Below, one piece after another: positions 33,110-43,150 of a stretch of 64,000 nt of DNA; the first letter of the stretch is position 1, and each line of letters opens with the position of its first letter. The notes under the pieces are model-generated. The model saw nothing but the letters and a program-made list of their open reading frames with translations, did not search any database and was not told the origin of the DNA. This stretch comes from Batillaria attramentaria (taxonomy: Eukaryota; Mollusca; Gastropoda; Batillariidae). Where the stretch lies: NCBI GenBank assembly GCA_018292915.2, contig JACVVK020000198.1, positions 937,001 through 1,001,000 of the forward strand, given 5' to 3'. The translations under genes and the position numbers were made by a program.

Positions 33110-33333
33110 GTTAAGCAAATAAAAGGGACAGAAACCACTTAACTTTCACAAAGGACGGCACGGGTCAACGTTTCGGCTTTCGCCTTCCTCAGGACACAAA
33201 CAAATCAAATTTGGCTAAAATATTTGATTTGTTTGCGTCCTGAGGACAGCGAAAGCCGAAACGTTGACCCGTGCCGTCCTCTGTGAAAGTTAAGTGGTTT
33301 CTGTCCCTTTTATGTCGCTTTTATTTGCTTAAC
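33110..33333. mobile_element. 224-bp near-perfect palindrome, probably paired Penelope-like retroelement ends
   Basis: The left arm starts GTTAAGCAAATAAAAG and the right arm ends with its inverse CTTTTATTTGCTTAAC. Between them the arms are almost identical in inverse orientation through GGACAGAAACCACTTAAC, AGGACGGCACGGGTCAACG and CAAACAAATCAAAT, with a loop of about 11 nt near 33211-33221. The right arm has an extra 12-bp step. Each arm carries CTGAGGA followed by a GC/GAAA/GC hairpin and GAAAC, a hammerhead-like core. Such motifs and inverted paired ends are known for Penelope-like elements. The assignment is an inference. Confidence 0.6.
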
Positions 33334-33397
33334 AAAACCAAAACCCACAAAAGAACAAAGGAAAACCAAACAAAGAAAAAACAAACAAACAAAAACA

Positions 33398-33569
33398 GGG
33401 TGGCTGGGTGGAAGTTTAACGTCCTTTTCCACCACATAAGGGTGATATCAAAGACGGGGCAACGAGAAAAAAGGCCAGCACAAATATTTGGCCCCAGCCG
33501 ACCGGATTCGAACTCACGACCCGAGCATTGAGAGTCCAACGCTCTACCATTCGGCCACCCCGGCTGCCC
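33398..33569 (-). repeat. SINE-A, full length (172 bp)
   Basis: Flanked by the perfect 12-bp duplication CAAACAAAAACA (33386-33397 and 33570-33581) in A-rich target DNA. Confidence 0.92.
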
Positions 33570-33581
33570 CAAACAAAAACA

Positions 33582-33610
33582 TACCCAAAACAACAAAGAA
33601 ACAAACCACT

Positions 33611-33643
<33 letters not shown>

Positions 33644-34078
33644 TACAACAAAGTAAGCCAGAGTGCTTAACAATTGTAACATCATATTGCACACGATACA
33701 GCTGTCACCTCTGAGTGTTCATAACGTACGTAAATGACACGACGAACAGCTAATGACATTCTGGATAATAAAGCGACCTTATATCATCACGGCCGGGCTA
33801 AATTAAAAAAATAAAAAAAAGTTCATAACGCTTGTAAGACCACCACGACATACTAGTTTGGCAGTTCATAACGATTACGGTCTTGATAATCAGCCTTTTC
33901 TATATATTCTATGACATTTGCCCATGGATCGTTATGCTCATGTCACACGGGAAACGTTCTTGTTCGAAGAAAGATGGAAACATGTCGAAACACACTCCGG
34001 AAAAATTAGGTCAAAGGCATGTTGTAGCCGTATGTCGCACAAGACAAACACGGGGAAAAAATCATGTTCGCTGTTTGT
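33582..34078. other. anonymous DNA
   Basis: (CAT)n/(CAC)n tract 33608-33640. No gene recognised. Confidence 0.45.
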
Positions 34079-34598
34079 TCCGGCCCCCGTAGTGTAGTGG
34101 TTAGCACTTCGAACCATGTACTGGGAGACCCGGGTTTGAGTCCCAGCTGAGGCAAGCGGGATTTTTCCTACCTTGGTCGGCTCCTACCCAGAGCGGGTGT
34201 GCTATGGGCCCAATGGGGAGGCTGTTGCCACACAGCCGAGTTTCACCCACTTCACGGGTGAGACTTTGGGGGTGCTTCCCTTGATATGACACGTATTGTG
34301 ATGCGGATGATTACACGGCCGGCACCGCAGGTGCCGTAGTTCCCTGGCCTGGTTAACGCCGGGATATTTATGACAGGAAGCGTGGAATGCGGCCCTGTCC
34401 CGCAGTCCCAAACCACACGGACCTCCATAGCATCATCTTACCATCATCCTCATCTCCATTATCATGCATAATAAAAATTGTCCCAGCTTCCGAGCCTTCC
34501 GTGGATTCTACCCATTACCTGGGAGGAACATCACTGGAGCTGGCAAAAGAGTTGGGGCAGCCCCCCCCCCCCCCCAAAAAAAAAAAAAAAAAAAAAAA
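34079..34598 (+). repeat. SINE-C, copy 1 (about 520 bp)
   Basis: The tRNA-derived head has the A-box-like GTAGTGTAGTGGTTAGCAC and a B box (GGGTTTGAGTCCC). The body includes GGGTGTGCTATGGGCCCAATG, CCGGCACCGCAGGTGCCG and CGCAGTCCCAAACCACACGG. It ends in C13 then A22. The long body makes it a composite SINE, or a tRNA-headed element with a LINE-like tail. Confidence 0.85.
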
Positions 34599-34659
34599 GT
34601 TCGCTGTTTGTTCGGACTGAAAACACTCTCGTGTGACATCGGCATTACCTTTCCTCTAA

Positions 34660-34810
34660 AACAGGTATACACGGCCTGGATGGTTAAAGTCGTCCGCCTG
34701 CGGGCAGGAACTGGGTTGGGGATTTTCTCTCATCAAAATCGGGTCAAACTCACGTGCAGACTCGTTTACGGTGCCCGTCTTGCCTTCGTGTACACAGGCG
34801 GGCACAAATG
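34660..34810 (+). repeat. SINE-D, diverged copy
   Basis: The head GGCCTGGATGGTTAAAGTCG and downstream ACGTGCAGACTCGTTTACGG and GTGCCCGTCT match the 3' part of 47495-47690. Confidence 0.6.
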
Positions 34811-34924
34811 AGGACTGCACGTTAAGATCTCATTAAATACGAGAGGGGCAGCGAAATGGAAAAACAAGCACACCATCCATACAGGAAAAAAAACGAAGAC
34901 AAAATTCCGTGGATTTGTGTGAAC

Positions 34925-35150
34925 TGCCTGTTTGGCCTAAACAGAAAGTAGACGTGCATTACTCCAGTGAGGCCTGAGCGGAAAGGAGACATTCAAAGTT
35001 ATTGAAACCCCTGTCAGGTGCGTGCCTTTGAATAGTCTGTTCATGGTAGTGATTGTTTCTAGACTGAAGCATTTTTAGGGGTGACCATGATGCCTGAGTC
35101 TAATAGGGAATATTATAGGCATTTTGAGGCCCTGTGTATTCCCTGCAGGC
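34925..35150 (+). repeat. dispersed repeat R1, copy 3
   Basis: Nearly colinear with 1585-1830: CCTAAACAGAAAGTAGACG, GAGGCCTGAGCGGAAAGGAG, CCCTGTCAGGTGCGTGCC, TAGGGGTGACCATGATGCC. It lacks the internal A-rich insertion. Confidence 0.8.
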
Positions 35151-35364
35151 GGTCAGTGGTAATATTAATACGTCGACAGGCACACGTAATAACAAACATG
35201 TCCCCGGGGAAATCACAAACGCTGAGACCACTCTCCGAGTGAAAGTAATTAAGACGGTAATTACTGCACACGACCTTTCCAGCACTTTGACGAGACTGTA
35301 TGGGTCAAACCCAAGGATCACTGATCTGCATTTAAATGAAGGCTCCAAGCGCGGCAATTTGTAC

Positions 35365-35795
35365 TTAAAGGTCTGCAATCTGAACAAAAAGCCGCAAACA
35401 CTTTTTCTCCCCCTAACTGCGACTGTGCATAATGCAGGCAACTCTGTCACAGTTGCAGAGTTTTCAGCGCTTCGGAGACCCTTATAAAACCAGAGCGTGA
35501 GCTTGCAGTGACCTCATTGTGCTTTTGGTCAGTGAGCGAGACACATCGCAACAGCGTCTAGCGGGTGTTGTGTGCTGCACGAGAAGACTAGCAACTGCGA
35601 TCTTTCTCGCTCAGTGTCAAAACGCAAACTGAGCTGTGCAATCAGTCTTCCCTTGGCTTTTATAGGGATTTCAGGGACGCTGAAAATTCTCTCACTGTGA
35701 CAGAGTTGACTGTGCATTTTGCACAATCGGATTTTTTCTCCTTCTCAAAACACTGTTTGTGGCTTTTTGTTCAGATTGCAGATCTTTAAAACTGA
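35365..35795. repeat. 430-bp imperfect palindrome (foldback element)
   Basis: Left-arm blocks AAAGGTCTGCAATCTGAACA, AAAAAGCCGCAAACA, CTCTGTCACAG and TTTTCAGCG recur in inverse order and orientation in the right arm (TGTTCAGATTGCAGATCTTT, TGTTTGTGGCTTTTT, CTGTGACAGAG, CGCTGAAAA). Complementarity continues inward (GTCAGTGAGCGAGA with TCTCGCTCAGTG-like) to a centre near 35566. A TATAAAA lies at 35484-35490. No transposase. Terminal flanks are not clear. Confidence 0.75.
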
Positions 35796-36070
35796 CTGAA
35801 TTCTCGGCGTTACCAACGAGAGTTCCTGACGCACTTTCATCTGGTATTTACGTTCCAGACCACATAATAACGCCCTTTCGCTGTCGCTAAACTACGGCTT
35901 AATTACACACGCACACGATCGTTTGAACGAGACTAAACGGCGGATTTGACATTAGCGGGCTGAAAACCCACACCCGCTGTTCTTGTGCTGACGCAGACTA
36001 GTCTGCTATATAGTGCAAAGAACTTGCATGCAGTTACGGTGTGCTCCCAAAGTAATAATTAAGAACGCAA
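35796..36070. other. anonymous DNA
   Basis: No feature recognised. Confidence 0.4.
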
Positions 36071-36612
36071 CCGGCCCCCGTAGTGTAGTGGTTAGCACTT
36101 CGGACCATGGACCGGGAGACCCGGGTTCGAGTCTCAGCCGAGGCAAGCGGGATTTTTCCTACCTAGGTCGGCTCCTACCCAGAGCGGGTGTGCTATGGGC
36201 CCAATGGGAAGGCTGTTGCCACACAGCCGAGATTCACCCACTTCACGGGTGCGACTTTTTTTTTTTTGGGGGGGGGGGGGGGGGGGGCTTCCACTGGTAT
36301 GACATGTCTTATGATGTGGATGATTACACGGCCGGCACCGCAGGTGCCGTAGTTCCCGGGCCTGGTTAATGCCGGGTTATTTATGACAGGAAGCATGGAA
36401 TGCGGCCCTGTCCCGCAGTCCCAAACCACACGGACCTCCATAGCATCCTCTTACCATCATGCTCATCTCCATCATCATGCATAATAAAAAAAATTGCCCC
36501 GGTTTCCGAGCCCTCCGTGGATTCCACCCATTACCTGGGAGGAACACCACTGGAACTGGCAAAAGAGTTGAGGCAGCAAAAAAGAAAGAAAGAAAGAAAA
36601 AAAAACAAAAAA
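36071..36612 (+). repeat. SINE-C, copy 2
   Basis: Colinear with 34079-34598, with the B box GGGTTCGAGTCTC better preserved. A T10/G17 run (36257-36287) replaces the GGGGGTGCTTCCC segment of copy 1, and it ends in an (AAAG)n/A-rich tail. Confidence 0.85.
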
Positions 36613-36799
36613 AACGCCCACGCTTGCGTACAACAAAGCTTGTAAACCGGGAAGTGAATTTCTGATAAACTGTACGCCGCTCAGTTTCTAAATAGAACAC
36701 ACGATCACATTACAAAATTAAAAAGCAAAAGATGCGAAAGATGTCCCGGTATGCAGCTCATAACTCTAGGAATCTTATCTAGGTTACCTCCGTATAGCA

Positions 36800-37306
36800 C
36801 ACGGGGTGTAGCCAATATAGGCGAGAGTGCTGCCGGTGCTATACTACTCGGCTTCAAAAGTTTGGGCGATGATTGCTCTCACGAAAAGCCGTATGTCTGA
36901 AATATGACCATGCATAATTATACGTGTTTGTATTGTAGTAACACGTTAGTCAAAGTCGTTGTCTGGTTGATAAACGGACCTTTTCTGTTTCACGCCGACA
37001 GACCGAAGTCCGTCGGAAACACTCGTGTTACTCAAATTTGAAAATGGAAACACTCGTGTTACTCAAATTTGAAAATGGAAACACTCGCGTTACTCAAATT
37101 TGAAAATGGAAACACTCGCGTTACTCAAATTTGAAAATGGAAACACTCGTGTTACTCAAATTTGAAAATGGAAACACTCGTGTTACTCAAATTTGAAAAT
37201 GGAAACACTCGCTGCTACGGCTTGGAAACACTCTGTCTTGCCGGTGCTACTGTTCGGAGCGGAGTAGCACCGGTAACACTCGCCCACATTTTGAATATAC
37301 CCCGTG
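36800..37306 (+). mobile_element. CACGGGG-family MITE, intact ends
   Basis: The left terminus CACGGGGTGTAGCCAATATA and the inverse of the right terminus (CACGGGGTATATTCAAAATG) continue as inverted repeats through GGCGAG and CCGGTGCTA, about 40 bp in all. Non-coding. It contains a six-unit 31-bp tandem array and a GCCGGTGCTACT/AGTAGCACCGGT hairpin. The target duplication is not clear, so the superfamily is unassigned. Confidence 0.8.
37017..37202 (+). repeat. six 31-bp tandem repeats inside the MITE
   Basis: The unit AAACACTCGTGTTACTCAAA-TTTGAAAATGG is repeated six times without spacers. Position 10 alternates in pairs (GT, GT, GC, GC, GT, GT), which suggests duplication of multi-unit blocks. 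Other copies of the MITE carry one unit or none. Confidence 0.97.
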
Positions 37307-37564
37307 CAGCGTAACAATAGCCGGCGGTAAAGATTTCCTTCACGAGCAAAACATGGCGTGTTAGACAAAACAACAGTGATATCATTACCGTGCATCAGAC
37401 CTTGGGAATCACATGCAGTGATCATGACATGCAAGGCATAAGGTTGGGTGAGCTCGCTTCACTTCAAAGTTTTCCGCAAAAATGAGGTCTACAAGCTTGG
37501 TTTCTTCTCAACAGAAAGCAGGCCGACGTATTTTGCACTGCTAGTCGGACCTCAACGGTGATAC

Positions 37565-37678
37565 GGGTGGGGTGGGTGTTTGGGGGTTTAACGTCCTTTT
37601 CCACCACATACGGGTGATATCAAAGACGGGCCAACGATGAAAAAGCCAGCACAAATATTTGGCCCCAGCCGGGATACG
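37565..37678 (-). repeat. SINE-A, 5'-truncated
   Basis: Bordered by the near-duplication AACGGTGATAC/AATGGTGATAC. It stops in the B-box region (GCCCCAGCCGGGATA). Confidence 0.8.
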
Positions 37679-37691
37679 CCAATGGTGATAC

Positions 37692-37750
37692 AAACATTTT
37701 GAATCCACAGTTCTGAATAAACTTACTTTGACTTGACTTGACTTGACTTC
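37692..37750 (+). repeat. short LINE 3' end with (ACTTG)n tail
   Basis: CTGAATAAACTTACTTTG contains AATAAA and is followed by (ACTTG)n. The same design is seen at 61549-61691. Confidence 0.55.
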
Positions 37751-38939
37751 AACAACCAATCAACCTATGGGGACAAATCCTGCTTACGACTGTCTGACTT
37801 TGCGGTTGTGGGAACAGCGCATGTTGCAGAAAAAGGCGAGACTGAGCATTTCTTATTATGTCTTGTGTGTTTTAAATCGTCTCCTGTCACAGCCTACAAG
37901 AGGGAACTCATAGTTGATGGTGATAGCAAATACATTATAACAATTGTAATAAGCATATAATAAGCTAATATACGAATATGGGTATTTAAAGGACGCCCTC
38001 CCTCGCTCAGGCGCTCGGTGCGACTTACGACCAACACTGAAACGTACACTCACACACATATAGAAAAAGAATGTTTATAAGTGTGTGCAGAGTAAAAAAA
38101 AGAAATGACCATCTGGGACTGTTTGTTGGCTTTGTAAATAAGTTTCATTCCAGGTTAAAGCAGGGAAGAATGAGACCGGTATGTGGACTATTTGTATTCA
38201 TACGCGGCTGGCACAAGAGCACGCAGACGACAGAGGAATGAGGAGGGTATATGGTCGCTGCTAACTCTGCCAAACAACGGAATACTGGAATTTGTTGAAA
38301 TTTACTCTACACATGAGTCTTTGGCTGCTGGATTTTTGTGAATTTTTGTGAATTTTAAAGCATTTCTAGGGTGTCATGGGTAGTATTATGTTTAATAGGA
38401 ATATATAGCACTTTATTTGAAATCCGTATCTAAGCCTAAAGGCTCTTCATGAATACCAGACCACGTGGGCCGCCATGTAACTTCTCCCAACGTTGCGGAG
38501 GCAACCACTTACAACCGCGACAACACTTCGTAGTGTCGTCTGCACCCACTTTGACTCCCCGGATGACGCCAGGCCGGGTCAGGGGATTAATGCGAGTGGT
38601 TCTGTGCTGCACAGCGGGAAGCAATAAAGATGATGAAGTGGAAATCAATCACGGATTCTGTGACCATCCCTGTCTCAGTCGGAGACAGCGCGTACACATG
38701 TGTGTCCTGCTGATCTGCCCCTGCTCGACCTCTCCGTGCAGGAATTAACTCTTGGACGAATACTTGTAGAAGGGGAGGTCGGGAGGCGCTGGGTTTCCAC
38801 ATCAGTCGCAGAACGGGGGATGTACGTCAGCGCTCGGTGGGAACTATCACTCACGCGAGATGGGGAAAAGACCGAACCACGACAGCTCAGTGGAAGACTG
38901 TCGCCAAAAGAGGCGACGGAGATGGCGACCAAGCGAAGG
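37751..38939. other. mostly anonymous DNA with an R1 remnant
   Basis: 38310-38420 has AAGCATTTCTAGGGTGTCATG and TTTAATAGGAATATATAG, similar to the 3' part of R1. No exon recognised. Confidence 0.4.
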
Positions 38940-39109
38940 TGGGTGGGTGGGTGTTTGGGGGTTTAACGTCCTTTTCCACCACATAGGGTGATATCAAAGG
39001 CGGGGCAACGATGAAAAGCCAGCACATAATTATATTTGGCCCCAGCCGGGATCGAACGACCCGAGCATTAGAAGTCCAACGCTCTACCATTCGACCACCC
39101 CGGCTCCCC
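38940..39109 (-). repeat. SINE-A, full length (170 bp)
   Basis: Flanked by the perfect 15-bp duplication GCGACCAAGCGAAGG (38925-38939 and 39110-39124). Confidence 0.95.
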
Positions 39110-39144
39110 GCGACCAAGCGAAGGAGCAAATGCTACCATGCTAC

Positions 39145-39308
39145 CAGATCGTTCTGAGCTGTTTTCATGATATCTATCATCACACCACTTCGACACCTGG
39201 ACAGTGACAGCGTCTGTAATGCTGGCAGTGTTCCGTGTCTTGTCACAGTTCACGTGTTTTCCCTGCTCACCTGTATCAGATTTATGCCTTTTATGCTTGT
39301 ACAGTGCA

Positions 39309-39397
<89 letters not shown>

Positions 39398-39760
39398 CCG
39401 GTTTTTTAAAACGAATGTACTTTTTTTTTTTAAATTCTTTTTTATACGTGTATGCTGTGATACTTAACCTCATTTATTTTAAACTGTGCAGTGCGGGCAC
39501 CAAAAGGAAATTTTCCGGTTTTTAAACTGGATAATAAAGATGTTTGAATTGAATTGAACAGAAGCATACGCGATGACGATGGCGCGGCGACGACACTGAA
39601 CGCTTCAGCAGTGTAACATCAGTCGTAGAATTTGAATGTTCGACGTGACCGCACACGCAAAGTGTAAACAACAATGTACATCGCATTAAGAGCTGTACTA
39701 ATCATCAAGATAGTGTGTTTCGAGAGTACAGGCGCACTCACGAGCTAACCATAAGTTGGC
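39145..39760 (+). repeat. dispersed repeat R3, split by a LINE-like insertion
   Basis: R3 left part 39145-39231 and right part about 39558-39760 (GATGGCGCGGCGACGACACTG onward). The intervening about 326 bp has (GT)42 at 39309-39393, AATAAAG at 39531 and a GAATTGAATTGAA tail, which looks like a 5'-truncated LINE 3' end on the plus strand. No exact target duplication was found. Confidence 0.7.
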
Positions 39761-39774
39761 TTAGCCCTAAACAA

Positions 39775-39872
39775 AAGATTAGAATTAGCCCAGCTTAAAT
39801 TAGGACATTCCTCCAAACCCCAAACGGGGAGAAAGGGATTCAACCTTTGAATCTTGAATCTTTGAATCATAC
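39775..39872 (+). repeat. LINE 3' end with (AATCTTTG)n tail
   Basis: GGACATTCCTCCAAACCCCAA, GGGGAGAAAGGGATTCAACC and a tail of TTTGAATCTTGAATCTTTGA. Same family as the inverse of 43915-44180. Confidence 0.65.
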
Positions 39873-40281
39873 AAAAACATAGAACAACACCATCTAACAC
39901 AATGTATACTACACCATAACACCACCACAAAACATACAGTAACAAAACAACAAAATACAATATTACATTAAGAACAGAAACGGAAATAACGCCAACAAAA
40001 ACGTCATCTACATTTTAAAGAAAAACAACAACTACAATTACAACAACAACAACAAAAAACCGACCCAAAAAACAAAAACACCCCCCCCCCCACCCCCCCC
40101 CTCCGACCCCCCCCCCCCCCCCCCCGGGGGGGGGGGGAGTCTGAAACTTTTAACATGTCACACTGGCAAGTCAAGAACTTATGAATATCTCATGACCAAT
40201 CGTCTCGCGATCTTTACTAAATAAGTTACGTGGCCTGAGGCAGTCGGAATTCTTTCAGATCACATCCATCTATCTCCCCCC

Positions 40282-40315
<34 letters not shown>

Positions 40316-40828
40316 TCCAGAAAGCGTAACTGAACACGGGCCAAGCAAAGCGGATCACTTGACTTCATTCAGACCACCTCATTCCGTCGCCTGCGTCTGA
40401 GAGCCGTTGGGAGGCTTTGATTTCAAGATGAATTAACCACAGCCCCGGTGACTGTTCTCAAAGGGACGTGTCTCGATGTAGCTCAGGCTTGACTCTCCGA
40501 GGAGACCGAAAGACCCACTAGAATGGAGCGAGCGGTGATGACGGAGACTCTTACAGATCGGCCTTAAAAAAAGAGCGGGGGAAAAAATCGAAGGCTAAAT
40601 CACACTTCTCATCAGAGAGTTCTTTCATCTCCTCGGTGCAAGAGTTGTGCAAAATTAATGGCCTTCTCTTGGGAAAAAAATACACCACCTCGTCAGGTTC
40701 TGTTTGAGGGTGCGAAACCGAGGTGTGGTGTAACATCTTTAGGGATAAAATCAATTTTCCGCTGGTTTGGCTTTCGTTTTCAATCATGAAATTTGTTTCG
40801 TGAGGGGTAGAGGGGGCAGGGAGGAGAA
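39873..40828. other. anonymous DNA with adjoining C and G homopolymers
   Basis: CAA/AAC-rich 40021-40080, then C-rich runs ending in about 21 C directly followed by 12 G (40081-40137). C18(CT)11 lies at 40275-40315. No exon recognised. Confidence 0.5.
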
Positions 40829-40890
40829 CACACACGGACGCGCGCACACACACACACGCGCACACACACACGCGCACACACACACACGCG

Positions 40891-40943
<53 letters not shown>

Positions 40944-41045
40944 GCGCACGCAGAGACTCCAGCTTCCCATGTCAGTGTATGGGCAAACACCTGACAATAA
41001 AAAACAAAACAAAACGGTGAGACTGATACTGATACTGACACGCAC

Positions 41046-41117
<72 letters not shown>
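40829..41117. repeat. compound (CA)n/(CG)n microsatellites
   Basis: 40829-40952 (CA with CG interruptions and (CG)9) and 41040-41117 ((CA)n), separated by about 90 bp. The 188-aa Cys-Val frame across them is spurious. Confidence 0.95.
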
Positions 41118-41119
<2 letters not shown>

Positions 41120-41747
41120 TTCTGACTCCGTCCGGAAATTTCTATCATCACACCCGATCGATCCTATAACCGGAGGGTTGCTAAACTACGCTGTAAGGCG
41201 CCCCAATCTGTGATGAAGCAATAAAGTCTGTTTATGTCTTAACGATATCACACAACGAGACAGAAGGCCATTGCTTAGAATAATAACGACGCAGGCGAGT
41301 CTCAGACACCTTAAGCCAGCTCCAAGGAAAGTCGATGAAGAATGCTTCGAAACCAGAAGTTTCCAAGCAGATTGATACAACTCCTGGTGCAAAACTCAGT
41401 ATCAACATAGTGCACAGAGAAAACGCAAATGAATCTTAACATGGAAACTTTTTTTTTCATTGACTAATATGGCTCCCCCCCCTCCCTCCCCCTCCGGTAT
41501 TCCGCCTCTCGTCTTAACACTTTCAGCCCTACAGGAATCTAGGTCACGCATGCAGCCTCTGCCTGAGCGTTTTCCAGGCATGAGCATCGGTTACTGCTTT
41601 CTAAAGCTAATAACTCTTTAAGTTCTCAGTGGATTTTCTTTAAATTTGGAGACATGTTTTATAATATATTGTTTGATATGTGTATTGACTTTTGAACAAT
41701 TTCAATGAAAATTGCATCAATTATTGGGGTTGAAAGTTGTAGTTTGT

Positions 41748-41838
41748 TCCACGGTGTGGTCGGTACCAGGTACCGACCTAGGACAGTGATGCGGGCCCCA
41801 CTGGTCGGTACCTGGTATACCGACCGACCACGGAAAGT
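41748..41838. repeat. hairpin of GGTCGGTACC-type arms
   Basis: TCCACGGTGTGGTCGGTACC-AGGTACCGACC on the left pairs with GGTCGGTACCTGGTATACCG-ACC...CCACGGA on the right around a loop of about 25 nt. The surrounding 41118-42001 has no gene. Confidence 0.7.
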
Positions 41839-42013
41839 GTTAATATTTAAAGGGTGCATTACCTCTCTCGGAAAACAGATTATGAGCTTCTGCGAGTTAC
41901 ATTTCCCTCCTTCTAATCAACGCACATGCTGTTGCTTTAAAGGGCGCAGGCATTTTAGGAAGAATTGTGAGCTGCACGCAGTATGCAGCAGGAGCTAATA
42001 GCCGACCAGCAAA

Positions 42014-42751
42014 CTTACTTACTTAGGCCCCTGGCTCCACGTGGAGCATAGGCCATCGACAACCCTTCGCCATCGCACTCTGTTTTGGGCTATTCTTGCC
42101 ACTCCAGTCCAGTTGGTACCCTGCTTACATAGCTCTGCCTCAGTGTCCCGCCTCCAGCTGTTGCGAGGCCGGCCTCTCTTCCTTTTCCCCTGTGGGTTCC
42201 ATGTCAGGGCTTGGCGTGTGGTGCTGGATGCTGGCTTCCTGAGGGTGTGTCCAATCCAGCCCCACTTCCTCCGCAGGATCTGCTTGGCCGTTGGTTGCTG
42301 CCCTGCTCGCTCCCACAGCTCTTCGTTCCGGATCTTCTCTGGCCATCGGATGTTGAAGATGCGCCTCAGACAGGTGTTGAGAAATGTCTGGATCTTCTGC
42401 TGCATCGTCTTCGTTGTCCTCCATGCCTTGAAGCCACATCAGCCGGAACAGGGTTCAAGATCAACAGGAGGAAAACCGAGCTGATGAAGATCAACACCAC
42501 TGCCAACACACCAGTCACAGTCGGTGGAGAGCCCATCAGGGAGGTAGAGTCCTTTGTCTACCTGGGGAGTGTGGTTGATGGACAGGGAGGCACAGACCGA
42601 GATGTCACAGCCAGAATCGGCAAGGCAAGAGCAGCAATGGTCATGCTGAAGAACATCTGGGCATCCAAAGTTGTCAGCATAAGAACCAAACTTCGCATCT
42701 TCAACTCCAACGTGAAGTCAGTTCTGCTCTACGGATGCGAAACATGGAGGA
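42014..42751 (-). mobile_element. LINE with 5' inversion (twin priming) and 12-bp target duplication
   Basis: The 3' segment (about 42425 down to 42014) is sense on the minus strand. It encodes MQQKIQTFLNTCLRRIFNI, KWGWIGHTLRKPASS, GKRKRGRPRNSWRRD and WRRVVDGLC, the typical C-terminus of an RTE/CR1-like ORF2. It ends with a stop and a (TAAG)3 tail (42014-42025). The 5' segment (about 42440-42751) is inverted: on the plus strand it encodes INRRKTELMKI, ESFVYLGSVV and VKSVLLYGCETWR, which is the part that should directly precede the 3' segment. Both segments share the join word CATGGAGGAC. The whole is bracketed by CCGACCAGCAAA at 42002-42013 and 42752-42763. Clade not assigned. Confidence 0.88.
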
Positions 42752-42894
42752 CCGACCAGCAAAGGCCACATCAAATTACGGTTTGAGACGCAAACCGTCC
42801 TAAATGCCCGCGGCCTTTAAGAGCGTACATGCACAATCTGAGGCGAAACTATTCCACCGAAAAATGTTGGCTCGTATGAAGTATTGTGTGTAGC

Positions 42895-43065
42895 GTGTTT
42901 TGGCCGGTTTTGGAGCGCGTTTTGAGCTGTTTTAAAGAACGTGTTTTGGAGCGCGTTTTGAGCTGTTTTAGAGCGCGTTTAGCGCTGTTTTGGAGCGCGT
43001 TTTGATCTGTTTTAGAGCGTGTTTTGAGCTGTTTTGGAGCGTGTTTTGAGCTGTTTCCCATGTTT
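42895..43065 (-). repeat. about 21-bp minisatellite encoding a heptad-like peptide
   Basis: The unit GAGCGYGTTTTGAGCTGTTTT is repeated about eight times with variants. Because 21 is a multiple of three, the minus strand stays open and reads repeated KQLKTRS/KTxQNxL heptads inside a 70-codon frame (42849-43061). No evidence that it is expressed. Confidence 0.85.
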
Positions 43066-43079
43066 CTTCGAACAATAAC

Positions 43080-43150
43080 GTCTCCGGTTTGTCATGAGCC
43101 TAATCAACATCTGAGGCAAAATCCAGGAAACGCAGAAGAAGAAGAAGGAG
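43080..43150 (+). repeat. LINE 3' terminal scrap
   Basis: CCTAATCAACATCTGAGGC, AAAATCCAGGAAACGCAGAAG and an (AAG)n(GAG)n tail correspond to the 3' terminus of the LINE at 10290-10800 (CTGAGGCAGAGTCCAG, GAACGTAGAAGAAG). Confidence 0.55.

Noticed and set aside
34079..34145. tRNA gene at the start of SINE-C (also SINE-A, B and D heads)
   Set aside because: A and B boxes are recognisable but the heads do not keep a full cloverleaf and are fused to repeated bodies. They are SINE promoters, not functional tRNA genes.
35134..35487. 117-codon plus-strand ORF in the large palindrome
   Set aside because: It overlaps the left palindrome arm and its right-arm counterpart is not open; no motif.
37017..37202. 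CRISPR-like array of 31-bp repeats
   Set aside because: Units are contiguous with no unique spacers, lie inside a MITE, and the genome is eukaryotic.
40551..41117. 188-codon and other Cys-Val, His-Thr or Arg-Glu frames across microsatellites throughout the window
   Set aside because: They are translations of (CA)n, (GT)n or (GA)n. Dinucleotide runs are open in several frames and carry no coding signal.
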